Assembly: GCA_002423585.1 (NCBI GenBank)
Contig: DIWS01000019.1
Span: forward strand, 1 to 64,000
Source of the DNA: Actinobacteria bacterium UBA6100
GTDB lineage: Bacteria; Actinomycetota; Coriobacteriia; Anaerosomatales; Anaerosomataceae
DNA length: 64,000 bases
Direction of reading: 5' to 3'
Each line of letters opens with the position of its first letter. The first letter of the stretch is position 1. Below the pieces are notes generated by a model. The model had not been told where the DNA came from, did not search any database, and saw only the letters and a program-made list of their open reading frames with translations. This document shows positions 1 to 7,658 of the stretch, piece after piece. Position numbers and translations under genes: made by a program.

Positions 1-85
1 CAGCGGTGTCCGCATACGCCACACCACCCAACACCGCGACCAGCGCAAGGGTGAGTGCTACCAGGAGCATGAACCGAGAACGCAT
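1..85 (-). CDS. Secreted protein, N-terminal fragment (cut by window edge)
   Basis: Only the first 28 codons are inside the window. They encode a clear signal peptide: a short basic start (MRSR), a hydrophobic Leu/Val/Ala core and an AYA signal-peptidase I site followed by DTA. The ATG at 85 is preceded by GAGGTGG nine bases upstream. The mature protein lies beyond the left edge, so function is unknown. A strong promoter and a structured, terminator-containing leader precede it, so expression may be conditionally attenuated. Confidence 0.75.
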   Translation of the reverse strand, partial: MRSRFMLLVALTLALVAVLGGVAYADTA

Positions 86-305
86 ACGGATCGCCACCTC
101 TACTTCGTCGACTCCCCAACCTGACGAAGCCCTCACGGGCGGTCCGGCCGCATCCCCCACTTGCCCCTGAGCGAGAAATGAAAAACCGGCCGAACATGAT
201 CAGCCGGTTGCGCCACTGGCTCCCCGCCACCCAGGCGCCCAAATGAAGGGTGACGCGTCATCGCCTCGGATCATATCGCGGGTCTTCGAACATACCCGCG
301 AGTAT
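86..305 (-). promoter_or_regulatory. Structured 5' leader with internal terminator
   Basis: This stretch between the promoter at 312-340 and the start at 85 holds no gene but is rich in RNA structure read leftward. A perfect 8-bp hairpin lies at 276-301, a 10-bp palindrome TGACGCGTCA at 251-260, a pairing of GCGCC with GGCGC near 212-235, and a GC hairpin followed by T5 at 179-209. The layout fits a riboswitch or attenuator, but it matches no class I can recall: c-di-GMP, cobalamin and fluoride hallmarks were looked for and not seen. Confidence 0.5.
179..209 (-). terminator. Rho-independent terminator or attenuator
   Basis: Read leftward, AACCGGC (209-203) pairs perfectly with GCCGGTT (190-184) around a 12-nt loop and runs into TTTTT. 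It lies downstream of the promoter at 312-340 and upstream of the ATG at 85. It therefore sits in the leader of the secreted protein and may also stop read-through from the propeller gene. Confidence 0.7.
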
Positions 306-311
306 CTGTGA

Positions 312-340
312 ATTATGAACGGTCGATGAGTGGAGGTCAA
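312..340 (-). promoter_or_regulatory. Sigma70-type promoter
   Basis: Reading leftward, -35 TTGACC (340-335) is followed after 17 bases by -10 CATAAT (317-312), each one mismatch from consensus. It would start a roughly 220-nt leader for the secreted protein whose ATG is at 85. Confidence 0.65.
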
Positions 341-387
341 GCCTCGGAACAGTGATCACCATCACAATGTAGACCACGAACGGCATT

Positions 388-1551
388 TCACTGCCCGGCA
401 CCGTCGGACAACAACCGACGCGATCCGCCGCCAGGAGCCACGCGCATCAGCGCCGTGGGGTCGCCCTGGATGGCATTCCCCTCGATGAACAGGAGTCCCG
501 CGCCGTCGGCTGTCCATCGCACCGGATAGCAGTCGCGTCGCACGGTGAGCGCCGTCGCTCCTCCTCCCGCCACCGGCACCACGAACATCCGCGAGTAGCC
601 ATCGTCACTGCGCTCGGTGTACGCCAGATGCGTGCCGCCTGGCGACAGCAGAAGATCGCCGAAGGTAGCCACGCGCGTCGCCGCCGGGTGCGGGACCAGA
701 ACTCGCGCACCGCCGCCGTCCGTGCCCACCACACGCACGGAGACATCCCCATCCGGCAGCACGGCCACCGCGTAGTAGACGCTCGCACCGTCGGTCGCCA
801 GCCCGGTGACCGTGCCCGCCGCTAACAGGCGCGAGATCGATCCTTTGTAGACCACGATGTCACCGGACACTCCGAGGCCCACAACGGTCCCATCGGCCGC
901 CGAGACGGACGGCATGCTGCCCGGGAAGAGCGCCGTGGCGCCCACGCCCGAACGATCGACTCGTGTCACCTTCGGCCCTGCGGCCGTGTACACGAGCCAT
1001 GTCGAGTCGGATGCCCACGACGGGACGTCTTGCGTGGCAGGCCCCACCGCAACACCCGCACCGGAGGCGGTGTCGACGATGATCAGCGTCCCCGCCGCTG
1101 CATCCACGAAAGCGAGCGCCCCTCCGTCCGGTGAGAGCGAGTACACACCTGCGGTGGAAGCGGCGAGCTGGCGCTCGCCCGTGCCATCCTCGGCGGCGAT
1201 ACACAGCACACCCGCGCGGCGGTACGCCACCACCGGCGCGCGGGCGGGACCCGGTGTGGCGGTCGATGGTGGAGCGGCGACCGCGCCAGGCGCGTCGGCC
1301 TCGTTCGTGGGTGCCTCGCCGTACGATGGCGGCGTGATCGTGGTCTCGGTCGTCTCCTCGGCGGGGATGATCGTGCGGCTCGTCTCCTCCGAACGCTCAT
1401 CGGCGGGCGGACGAGTGGCGGACAGCGCCAGCGTTCCCGCCACGCCGAGCACCGCCACCGCCAGGCCCGCGGCGATGCCCGCCTTCCGGCGGTTGTCGAT
1501 CGACCGCCAGTAGCTGACGCGCTCCACCTCGTGCTCGGGACCCTCGCTCAC
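388..1551 (-). CDS. Membrane-anchored TolB/WD40-like beta-propeller protein
   Basis: The protein has 387 residues. A cytoplasmic tail of about 23 residues precedes one membrane helix (about 24-45), then a Thr/Pro/Ala-rich extracellular linker (about 46-105). The rest is repeated blades with LSPDG- and LSPGG-type turns (for example SPDGGALAFVD, SPGGTHLAYTE) typical of TolB-like/PD40 propellers. The GTG start has CGGAGG eight bases upstream and lies 25 nt after the isocitrate dehydrogenase stop, so the two are probably cotranscribed. No enzyme motif is visible; a role in periplasmic binding or cell-envelope sensing is an inference. Confidence 0.65.
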   Translation of the reverse strand: MSEGPEHEVERVSYWRSIDNRRKAGIAAGLAVAVLGVAGTLALSATRPPADERSEETSRTIIPAEETTETTITPPSYGEAPTNEADAPGAVAAPPSTATPGPARAPVVAYRRAGVLCIAAEDGTGERQLAASTAGVYSLSPDGGALAFVDAAAGTLIIVDTASGAGVAVGPATQDVPSWASDSTWLVYTAAGPKVTRVDRSGVGATALFPGSMPSVSAADGTVVGLGVSGDIVVYKGSISRLLAAGTVTGLATDGASVYYAVAVLPDGDVSVRVVGTDGGGARVLVPHPAATRVATFGDLLLSPGGTHLAYTERSDDGYSRMFVVPVAGGGATALTVRRDCYPVRWTADGAGLLFIEGNAIQGDPTALMRVAPGGGSRRLLSDGAGQ

Positions 1552-1576
1552 AGGCGCGCCTCCGCTCGATGCGCCG

Positions 1577-2668
1577 CTAGAGCCGCTCGATCAACGCGTC
1601 GGCGTACGCCTGCGTCCCGACGCACCCGTCGGTGCTGCCCGTCACCGAGCGCTTGATGTCGTAGGTGACCTTATCGCCCTCGCCGATGACCGTGCGCACG
1701 GCGTTCAGGACCCGGTCGGCCGCGTCACGCTCGCCTAGGTGCTTGAGCATGAGCACCGCGGAGAGGATCTCAGCCGTGGGGTTGGCCATGTCCTTGCCGG
1801 CGTACTTCGGCGCGCTGCCATGCGTGGGCTCGAAGACCGCACAGTCAGCGCCGATGTTGGCGCCCGGTGCGATGCCCAGTCCGCCGATGAGTCCGGCCGC
1901 GAGGTCGGAGAGGATGTCGCCGTACAGGTTCGGCAGCACGAGCACGTCCCACCACTCGGGGTGCAGAACGAGCTGCATGCAGGTGGCGTCCACGATGTAG
2001 TCCTCGAACTCGATGCCCGAGTCCTTGTACTCCTCGGCCACCTCACGCGCGACCTTCAGGAACAGACCGTCGGAGTGCTTGAGGATGTTGGCCTTGTGCA
2101 CGGCGGTGACCTTCTTGCGGCCGTTGGCGATCGCGTAGTCGAACGCGTATTTCACTATGCGGCGGCTGCGCGTGACCGAGATCGGCTTGAGCGAGATGCC
2201 CGAGTCGGGAAGGATCGTGCCCGCGCCTTCGGCGGCGGCGAACTCGATGAGCTTGCGCGCGCCCTCGCTCCCCATCTCGAACTCGATGCCGGCGTAGAGG
2301 TCCTCGGTGTTCTCACGGACGATCACGAGGTCGATGTCGTCGTAACGCGCACCGTTGCCCTTGATGGAGAACGCCGGGCGCAGGCACGCGTACAAATCGA
2401 GCTCCTTGCGGATGGAGACGTTCACGCTGCGGAAGCCCGTGCCGATGGGCGTGGTGATCGGGCCTTTGATGGCGACCTTGTTCTTACGGATCGACTCGAG
2501 CACGTGCTCGGGGAGCGGCGTGCCGTACTTGTCCATCACGCCGGCGCCTGCCTCGGCGATCTCCCACTCGATGTCGACGCCGGTGGCTTCGACCACGCGG
2601 GTCATCGCTGTGGTGAGTTCCGGTCCGATGCCGTCGCCGGGGATGAGGGTCACGGTGTGCTTGGCCAT
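1577..2668 (-). CDS. icd: NAD-type isocitrate dehydrogenase (possibly homoisocitrate dehydrogenase)
   Basis: A 363-residue member of the isocitrate/isopropylmalate dehydrogenase family, catalysing oxidative decarboxylation of a 2-hydroxy-3-carboxylate. It has LIPGDGIGPE near the N terminus, substrate-loop SVNVSIRK (the S-x-N-x-x-R-K pattern of isocitrate dehydrogenases rather than the isopropylmalate type), VRENTEDLYAG, and the Mg/NAD region NLYGDILSD...FEPTHGSAP. The ATG has TGGAGG nine bases upstream. It lies near a homocitrate/Re-citrate-like synthase and LeuCD-type hydro-lyase, suggesting the last step of 2-oxoglutarate (or 2-oxoadipate) formation. The toxin-antitoxin module separates it from those genes and it has its own promoter. 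Confidence 0.8.
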   Translation of the reverse strand: MAKHTVTLIPGDGIGPELTTAMTRVVEATGVDIEWEIAEAGAGVMDKYGTPLPEHVLESIRKNKVAIKGPITTPIGTGFRSVNVSIRKELDLYACLRPAFSIKGNGARYDDIDLVIVRENTEDLYAGIEFEMGSEGARKLIEFAAAEGAGTILPDSGISLKPISVTRSRRIVKYAFDYAIANGRKKVTAVHKANILKHSDGLFLKVAREVAEEYKDSGIEFEDYIVDATCMQLVLHPEWWDVLVLPNLYGDILSDLAAGLIGGLGIAPGANIGADCAVFEPTHGSAPKYAGKDMANPTAEILSAVLMLKHLGERDAADRVLNAVRTVIGEGDKVTYDIKRSVTGSTDGCVGTQAYADALIERL

Positions 2669-2705
2669 TCGGTAGTACCTCCATGATGTCGCGGTGTGTC
2701 CCGCG

Positions 2706-2735
2706 ATTGTACGCGAGTGGATGGGGAGACGTCAG
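2706..2735 (-). promoter_or_regulatory. Promoter of the icd/propeller unit
   Basis: Reading leftward, CTGACG (2735-2730), an 18-nt spacer and TACAAT (2711-2706) form a good sigma70-type promoter 38 bases upstream of the icd ATG. Confidence 0.6.
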
Positions 2736-2757
2736 CGGTTTAGGTTTTGGTGATACA

Positions 2758-2774
2758 TCGGTATACTTTCGGTA
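2758..2774 (+). promoter_or_regulatory. Phased TCGGTA direct repeats (candidate toxin-antitoxin operator)
   Basis: TCGGTA occurs at 2758-2763 and again at 2769-2774, spaced 11 bp, about one helical turn. The first copy overlaps TATACT (2762-2767), a plausible -10 for the antitoxin gene. Repeats of this kind upstream of AbrB/MazE-type antitoxins commonly serve autoregulation; that role is inferred here. Confidence 0.4.
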
Positions 2775-2812
2775 AGTACATTCCTCTACGCTCAGGCGTG
2801 GAGGTGAGGCCG

Positions 2813-3061
2813 ATGGGATGTGCGACCGCGATGCGCAAGAAGCTCGTGAAACACGGCAACAGCAGGGCACTTGTCATCGACAAGGCGATCCTGGAGCTGC
2901 TTTCGATGGAGGACGATGAGGACGTCATTGTAAGCACCGACGGGCGTACGCTCACTATCACCCCGGCCAGGACCGTGGACTCGAACCGCGCCAGGCTCGA
3001 CGATGCGCTGGATCGGGTCAACAGCCGATACTCAGAGACGCTCGATAGACTAGCCAAGTGA
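2813..3061 (+). CDS. AbrB/MazE-family antitoxin
   Basis: An 82-residue protein whose N-terminal half (RKKLVKHGNSRALVIDKAIL, then a DD/E-rich strand) is a swapped-hairpin AbrB/SpoVT DNA-binding domain of the MazE type. The charged C-terminal half would bind the toxin. The ATG at 2813 is chosen because GGAGG lies eight bases upstream; an internal ATG at 2831 is possible. The gene overlaps the downstream Doc gene by 4 nt (GTGA), the usual antitoxin-first arrangement. It should neutralise the toxin and repress the operon, perhaps through the repeats at 2758-2774. Confidence 0.8.
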   Translation: MGCATAMRKKLVKHGNSRALVIDKAILELLSMEDDEDVIVSTDGRTLTITPARTVDSNRARLDDALDRVNSRYSETLDRLAK

Positions 3062-3456
3062 GCGAGATCCGGTTTCTCTCCGTCGAGGAGGTGGAGTACC
3101 TCCACGCCGCGCAGGTCGATCTGCGAGGAGGGTCCCACGGGCTGCGAGACCCGGGCATGCTTCAGTCGGCTGTCGCGATGCCTGAAGCCGGCTTTGGAGG
3201 AACCTACCTGCACGCGGACATGTTCGAGATGGCCGCAGCGTATCTGTTCCACATCGTGATGAACCATCCGTTCATCGACGGGAACAAGCGGGCGGGCTTC
3301 GTGGCAGCCGTCGCGTTCCTTGACCTGAACGGATTCCAGCTGATGATGCACCAGGCGGACGCCTACGACCTCGTCATCGGCGTGTGCGAGGGCACCGTCA
3401 CTAAGAAGCAGCTCGCCGTCGCACTCCGCGAGAACTCCGCGCCGTTCGCGGAGTAG
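3058..3456 (+). CDS. doc: Doc-type death-on-curing toxin (Fic fold)
   Basis: A 132-residue Fic/Doc protein with the signature HPFIDGNKRAGF at about residues 80-91. Classical Doc proteins phosphorylate and inactivate elongation factor Tu; full-length Fic enzymes AMPylate targets. The size and N-terminal FLSVEEVEYLH, followed by RDPGMLQSAVAMP, are those of Doc rather than long Fic proteins. Translation starts at a GTG inside the antitoxin stop, indicating coupling. The pairing with an AbrB/MazE-like rather than Phd-like antitoxin is a known mix. The module lies between icd and the LeuCD-type genes and may be a late insertion. Confidence 0.85.
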   Translation: MSEIRFLSVEEVEYLHAAQVDLRGGSHGLRDPGMLQSAVAMPEAGFGGTYLHADMFEMAAAYLFHIVMNHPFIDGNKRAGFVAAVAFLDLNGFQLMMHQADAYDLVIGVCEGTVTKKQLAVALRENSAPFAE

Positions 3457-3460
3457 GACG

Positions 3461-3937
3461 CTACAGCCACCCGAGTCCGCGAAGCGTACCCGCATGGTAG
3501 GCGACCAGGCCGCCGAACAGCGCAACGGCCACGAGCGACAGCACGAGGATCGAGTGCCTGTGGCGGCCATGCCAGATCACCGTGCTCACGACCACCATCG
3601 CGCCGAACTTGACCGCGATCGCGACCAGCGGACCCTCCCGGTTGGCCGCAGCAAGCACAGGATTCCCCTCACGCGCGATCCCCAGACCAAGCTCGGCGGC
3701 GGTGAAGTAGCCATCGATGAACGACAGCACGTTGATCAGCAGGATCGTGAACACGACTATCCAGCCGTGATCGCGCATCGTGTCGAACACCGGATACCGC
3801 TTGCGCCGATCGAAGCCGTGCCGCCGCTCAAGGAACCGGTACCTGTGATGCTGCCGCCGCCGCGCGACCCGCCGCTCAACGCCGTCCCACGCCGGTGTCT
3901 CAGGCTCGGGCATGCGACCGGTGGGCCCGGCCGTCAC
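3461..3937 (-). CDS. DUF5658-like small membrane protein
   Basis: A 158-residue protein with an Arg-rich cytoplasmic N-terminal half (RR, RRR, DRRKR motifs, about 25-55) followed by three predicted membrane helices. The motif pattern LINVLSFIDGYFTAAELGLG...EGNPVLAA resembles DUF5658, where a conserved D and N-P lie in the first hairpin. The GTG at 3937 overlaps the TGA of the upstream LeuD-type gene and is preferred; ATG at 3913 is an alternative. It is the last gene of the synthase/hydro-lyase operon and its role is unknown. Confidence 0.6.
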   Translation of the reverse strand: MTAGPTGRMPEPETPAWDGVERRVARRRQHHRYRFLERRHGFDRRKRYPVFDTMRDHGWIVVFTILLINVLSFIDGYFTAAELGLGIAREGNPVLAAANREGPLVAIAVKFGAMVVVSTVIWHGRHRHSILVLSLVAVALFGGLVAYHAGTLRGLGWL

Positions 3938-4437
3938 CGGACCGCGAACCCGCCGTGCTTCTTGAAGTGCTCCACCAGCCCGCCATCGGCGAGCAGTTGT
4001 GCCATCACCGGCGGCAACGGTGCGAACGGGATCTCGGTGCCCTGCGTGAGGTTCTTGAGCACGCCGGCCTCCAGATCGAGCTCGAGCGAATCGCCATCGG
4101 CGATCAGGTCGGTATCGCACTCCACCACCGGCAGGCCGGTGTTGATGGCGTTGCGGTAGAAGATGCGCGCGAAGGTCTTGGCGAGCACCGCCTTGGTGTT
4201 GGAACCGAGGAGCACGAGCGGCGCCTGCTCACGGCTCGAGCCCATGCCGAAGTTGGTACCCGCCACCAGGAAGCCGCCTTCGGGGCTCACCTTCTCGTGG
4301 TAGTGCGGGTCCAACTCTTCCATCGCGTGCACGGACATCGCGGCCATGTCGTTGCTCTTGAACTTGTACTTGCCGCTGATGATGTAGTCGGTGTTGATGT
4401 CGTCTCCGTACTTGAACGCCTTCGCGGTGATCGCCAT
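3934..4437 (-). CDS. Aconitase-family small subunit (LeuD/homoaconitase/aconitase type)
   Basis: A 167-residue swivel-domain subunit that would pair with the large subunit encoded directly upstream (2-nt gap). It carries the family motifs DDINTDYII near residue 12 and GMGSSREQAP near residue 65. The substrate-selecting loop after DDINTD reads YKFKS, unlike the YLVY of isopropylmalate isomerases or the YLRT of methanogen homoaconitase. It therefore need not be a leucine enzyme. With a homocitrate/Re-citrate-type synthase upstream, the substrate may be citrate or homocitrate. Confidence 0.75.
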   Translation of the reverse strand: MAITAKAFKYGDDINTDYIISGKYKFKSNDMAAMSVHAMEELDPHYHEKVSPEGGFLVAGTNFGMGSSREQAPLVLLGSNTKAVLAKTFARIFYRNAINTGLPVVECDTDLIADGDSLELDLEAGVLKNLTQGTEIPFAPLPPVMAQLLADGGLVEHFKKHGGFAVR

Positions 4438-4439
4438 CT

Positions 4440-5714
4440 CTAGACCTCCCCTCCCGTGAAGTACTTCCGCGGATCGGTGATGACGCCCTCGATGACCGAG
4501 GCGGCCACGGTCGCCGGGCTGCCGAGGTAGATGAACGCGTTGCTGTTGCCCATGCGGCCCTTGAAGTTGCGGTTCGCGGTTGAGATCACGTTCTCGCCGT
4601 CACTCGGCACGCCGTTGTGCGTGCCCACGCATGGGCCGCAGCCCGGAGTGACCATTACGGCGCCCGCCTCCACGAGGTCACGGATGTAGCCGGCCTCCAT
4701 GGCGTCGAGTAGGATCTGCTTGCTCGCCGGTGCGATGATGAGGCGCACGTCGGGGTGCACCTTCCGCCCGCGCAGGATGTCCGCCGCGATCTTCAGGTCC
4801 TCGAGGCGGCCGTTGGTGCAGGTGCCGATGTAGCCCTGCGCGATCGGCGTCCCCGCGACCTCTTCGATCGGCGAGACGTTACCCACCGCGTGCGGCTTGG
4901 CCACCATAGGTCCGATTGCCGAGGCGTCGAAGACGATCTCCTCGGCGTAGACCGCGTCGGCGTCCGGATCCACCGGACGGGGTGCGCGGTCGCCGCGGCC
5001 TTCGTACCACTTGAGCGTCTTGCTGTCGGCCTTCATGAGGCCGGCCTTGGCGCCCACCTCGATGGCCATGTTCGAGATCGTCATGCGCGCGTCCACGGAA
5101 AGCGCATCGATAACGGGCCCGTGGAACTCCAGCGCCATGTACGTGGCGCCGTCCACGCCGATCTTCCCGGCGAGCGCCAGGATGAGGTCCTTGCTGAACA
5201 CGCCCGGCTGCAGTTCGCCGTCGTAGGTGACCTTCATGGTGTCGGGCACCTTGAACCACAGCTTGCCCGAGGCCATCGCGGCCGCACCGTCGGTGGAGCC
5301 CACGCCGGTGGAGAAGACGTTCACCGCGCCGTACGTACAGGTGTGGCTGTCGCAGCCCACCATGAGGTCGCCCGGCACCACGTGCCCGTTCTCGGGGATC
5401 AGCTGGTGGCAGACGCCGCAACCCACGTCGTAGACCTTGGCGCCGGTCTTCTTGCCGAACTCGCGCATCAGCGTGTGAAGTGCCGAGACGCCCTCGATGG
5501 GGCTCGGGCTCGAGTGATCCATCACCACGGCCACCTTGGCCGGGTCGAAGACCTTCTCGACGCCCATGTTCTCGAGCGCGCGGATGGCCAGCGGCGTGGT
5601 GCCGTCCTGCCCCATCACGAAGTCCACGTCCGCCACGACGATGTCGCCGGCATGCGCGTCGGTGCCTGAGTGTGCCGAGAATATCTTCTCGGCGATCGTC
5701 TTACCCTGAGTCAC
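4440..5714 (-). CDS. Aconitase-family large subunit (LeuC type, [4Fe-4S])
   Basis: A 424-residue large subunit of the isopropylmalate/homoaconitate/aconitate hydro-lyase group, typical of the short prokaryotic LeuC type (about 420 residues). It has DHSSPSP, a VGCDSHTCTYGAV cluster-ligand region and the later TPGCGPCVGTHNG motif, giving the three Cys ligands of a [4Fe-4S] cluster. It isomerises a tertiary to a secondary hydroxy-acid. The ATG overlaps the synthase stop by 4 nt (ATGA) and the small subunit follows after 2 nt, so the three are translated as one operon. Confidence 0.8.
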   Translation of the reverse strand: MTQGKTIAEKIFSAHSGTDAHAGDIVVADVDFVMGQDGTTPLAIRALENMGVEKVFDPAKVAVVMDHSSPSPIEGVSALHTLMREFGKKTGAKVYDVGCGVCHQLIPENGHVVPGDLMVGCDSHTCTYGAVNVFSTGVGSTDGAAAMASGKLWFKVPDTMKVTYDGELQPGVFSKDLILALAGKIGVDGATYMALEFHGPVIDALSVDARMTISNMAIEVGAKAGLMKADSKTLKWYEGRGDRAPRPVDPDADAVYAEEIVFDASAIGPMVAKPHAVGNVSPIEEVAGTPIAQGYIGTCTNGRLEDLKIAADILRGRKVHPDVRLIIAPASKQILLDAMEAGYIRDLVEAGAVMVTPGCGPCVGTHNGVPSDGENVISTANRNFKGRMGNSNAFIYLGSPATVAASVIEGVITDPRKYFTGGEV

Positions 5715-6892
5715 TTCTTCTCGGCCTTCCAGTCGTTGTAGATGTAGATGAGTTCCTTGTCGAAGAGGCTGCGCTTGAGTTCGATGGCCATCGTCCGGAC
5801 ACGCGGCAGCAGCTCGGTGGCCTCAGCCTTGGTGACCTCGATGCCGTACTCGTTGAACTTCAGCTCGAGTGAGCGAGAGCCCGAGTGCTTGCCGATGACG
5901 ATCTGCCGCTCGAGGCCCACCTCGGCGGGTGCGAACACCTCGTACGTGCTCGGGTTCTTGATCACGCCGTCGGCATGGATGCCGCTCTCGTGCGCGAACA
6001 TGTTGGTGCCGATGACCGACTTCCACACCGGGATCTGCCGGCCCGCCGCCTTCATCACGTACTCGGCCACCTCACGGAAGCGCGCGGTGTCCATGTCCAG
6101 ATCGAAGCCCTCGATGTACTTGAGCGCCATGGCCACCTCTTCAAGCGCGGCATTGCCCGCGCGCTCGCCGAGGCCGCCGACCGTTACGTTCACCCAGTTC
6201 GCTCCCGCATGTACGCCGGCGATCGCGTTGGCCACCGCCATGCCGAAGTCGTTGTGCGTGTGCATCTCGACCTCGAGCCCGCTCTCCTCACGGAGGTGCT
6301 TCACGACCTCGTAGGTGCGGAACGGCTCCATGAGCCCGATCGTGTCGCAGAAGCGGATGCGGTCGGCACCCTCGGCCTTGGCGGCCTTGGCGTACTCGAT
6401 CAGGAATCCGATCTCGGTGCGCGACGCGTCCTCGGCGTTCACCGAAACGTACAGGTCCGGCTTCTCGGCCTTGGCGAACGCGACGCTCTCGCGGATCGTG
6501 TCGAGCACCCACGCGCGGTCCTTCATGAGCTTCGTCTGGATGTGGATATCGCTGGTGGCGAGCGAGATGGCGATCGCGTCTACACCACAGTCGATGCTCG
6601 TCGCGATGTCGGTGGTGTTGGCACGGTTCCAGCCGAGCACCGATGCCTTGAGCCCGAGGTGTGCGATCTCCTCGATGGTGTCGCGCTCGTCGCCGCCCAT
6701 CGCGGCGATACCCGCCTCGATCTGGTCGACGCCGATCTCATCGAGCAGTCGCGCGATGCGGATCTTCTCGCGGTTGGCGAACACCACGCCCGCGGTCTGC
6801 TCGCCGTCGCGCAGCGTCGTGTCGTCGATCTTGACGCGCACTGCGCCGAGCTTGCTCTCGAGCGGGAAGTTCTTGGCGAGCTGGTTCTCCAC
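5711..6892 (-). CDS. Homocitrate synthase / Re-citrate synthase-like enzyme (LeuA superfamily)
   Basis: A 393-residue TIM-barrel acyltransferase condensing acetyl-CoA with a 2-oxoacid. The N-terminal metal/substrate motif DDTTLRDGEQTAGV, the NAEDASR motif and the metal-binding MHTHNDFGMA are plain, as is the HESGIHADG loop. It lacks the C-terminal regulatory domain of leucine-inhibited LeuA (about 500 or more residues). This places it nearest NifV/homocitrate synthases and clostridial Re-citrate synthases. The GTG at 6892 is chosen for GGAGG seven bases upstream; the frame is open further upstream without support. With the hydro-lyase and icd it likely feeds 2-oxoglutarate synthesis, with 2-oxoadipate as the alternative. 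Confidence 0.75.
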   Translation of the reverse strand: MENQLAKNFPLESKLGAVRVKIDDTTLRDGEQTAGVVFANREKIRIARLLDEIGVDQIEAGIAAMGGDERDTIEEIAHLGLKASVLGWNRANTTDIATSIDCGVDAIAISLATSDIHIQTKLMKDRAWVLDTIRESVAFAKAEKPDLYVSVNAEDASRTEIGFLIEYAKAAKAEGADRIRFCDTIGLMEPFRTYEVVKHLREESGLEVEMHTHNDFGMAVANAIAGVHAGANWVNVTVGGLGERAGNAALEEVAMALKYIEGFDLDMDTARFREVAEYVMKAAGRQIPVWKSVIGTNMFAHESGIHADGVIKNPSTYEVFAPAEVGLERQIVIGKHSGSRSLELKFNEYGIEVTKAEATELLPRVRTMAIELKRSLFDKELIYIYNDWKAEKK

Positions 6893-6992
6893 GAGTGGCC
6901 CTCCCGGACACCGTACATGAACGGCGACGGCGCCCGCATACATGGCGCCCGACGCACGCGAGACCACCCAAGGCGGCCCCGGCAGAGCCAAC

Positions 6993-7021
6993 AGTGTACG
7001 GCACGACCGTGCATGCGTCCA
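6993..7021 (-). promoter_or_regulatory. Promoter of the synthase/hydro-lyase operon
   Basis: Read leftward: TGGACG (7021-7016), a 17-nt spacer, TACACT (6998-6993), each two mismatches from consensus. The expected leader to the GTG at 6892 is about 95 nt. Confidence 0.45.
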
Positions 7022-7042
7022 CGCGCATGCGAAGCTCGATTG

Positions 7043-7072
7043 CTGACAGAGCGCTCGTCCGAGGCGTACCGT
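7043..7072 (+). promoter_or_regulatory. Possible promoter of the acetyltransferase gene
   Basis: CTGACA (7043-7048) and TACCGT (7067-7072) are 18 nt apart, with the ATG at 7110 about 30 nt past the expected start. It diverges from the synthase promoter at 6993-7021. Confidence 0.4.
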
Positions 7073-7109
7073 GTATGCGATACAGCCTCTCCCGCGAAAG
7101 GACCGCCGC

Positions 7110-7595
7110 ATGCTCATCCGGACAGCGACCGAGACCGATGTCCCGGCGATCACCGCCATCTACAACCAGGCGGTCACCGACACGACAGCGAGCTTCGATC
7201 TTGTGCCGAAGACCGCGGAAGAGCGCATGGCCTGGTTCGCCGACCACGGACCGCGACATCCCGTGCTCGTGGCCGAGGTCGAGGGCGTCATCGCGGGATG
7301 GGCGTCACTCTCGCCTTACTCGGAACGTCCCGCGTACGACGACACCGCGGAGATCTCGATCTACATCGACTCTGCCTGGCACCGTCGCGGTATCGGCGCC
7401 GCGCTCGGCATGGACCTGCTCGCTCGCGCACGCGCGGCCGGCCTCCACTGCATCATCGCGCGCATCTGCACCGAGAACGAGGCGAGCCTCAATCTCACGC
7501 GCAATCTGGGCTTCGCAGACGCCGGAACACTCCACCAGGTGGGCTTCAAGTTCGGCCGCTGGCTGGATGTCGCGCAGCTCGAGTTGGTGTTGTAG
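7110..7595 (+). CDS. GNAT acetyltransferase, phosphinothricin/methionine-sulfone type
   Basis: A 161-residue GNAT of the Pat/Bar/YncA group, which N-acetylates phosphinothricin, methionine sulfone and similar small amines with acetyl-CoA. N-terminal IRTATETDVPAITAIYNQAV, the WASLSPYSERPAYDDTAEISIYI core and the acetyl-CoA loop HRRGIGAALG are diagnostic, followed by the ENEASLNLTRNLGF strand. The ATG at 7110 has AAAGGA eight bases upstream; the in-frame ATG at 7071 has no ribosome site. It is separate from the divergent synthase operon. The natural substrate cannot be told from sequence. Confidence 0.8.
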   Translation: MLIRTATETDVPAITAIYNQAVTDTTASFDLVPKTAEERMAWFADHGPRHPVLVAEVEGVIAGWASLSPYSERPAYDDTAEISIYIDSAWHRRGIGAALGMDLLARARAAGLHCIIARICTENEASLNLTRNLGFADAGTLHQVGFKFGRWLDVAQLELVL

Positions 7596-7658
7596 GCGCC
7601 GCATGTGGGCACACTCCTCAATGCGGCACCCGTTTGACGGCACGCGAGGAGGTGCGCG

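Noticed and set aside
6957..6969. GGGTGGTCTCGCG (minus strand) upstream of the homocitrate-like synthase, resembling a T-box core.
   Set aside because: Two mismatches in the invariant part, no stem I or specifier motifs, and the probable promoter at 6993-7021 leaves room for less than 100 nt of leader.
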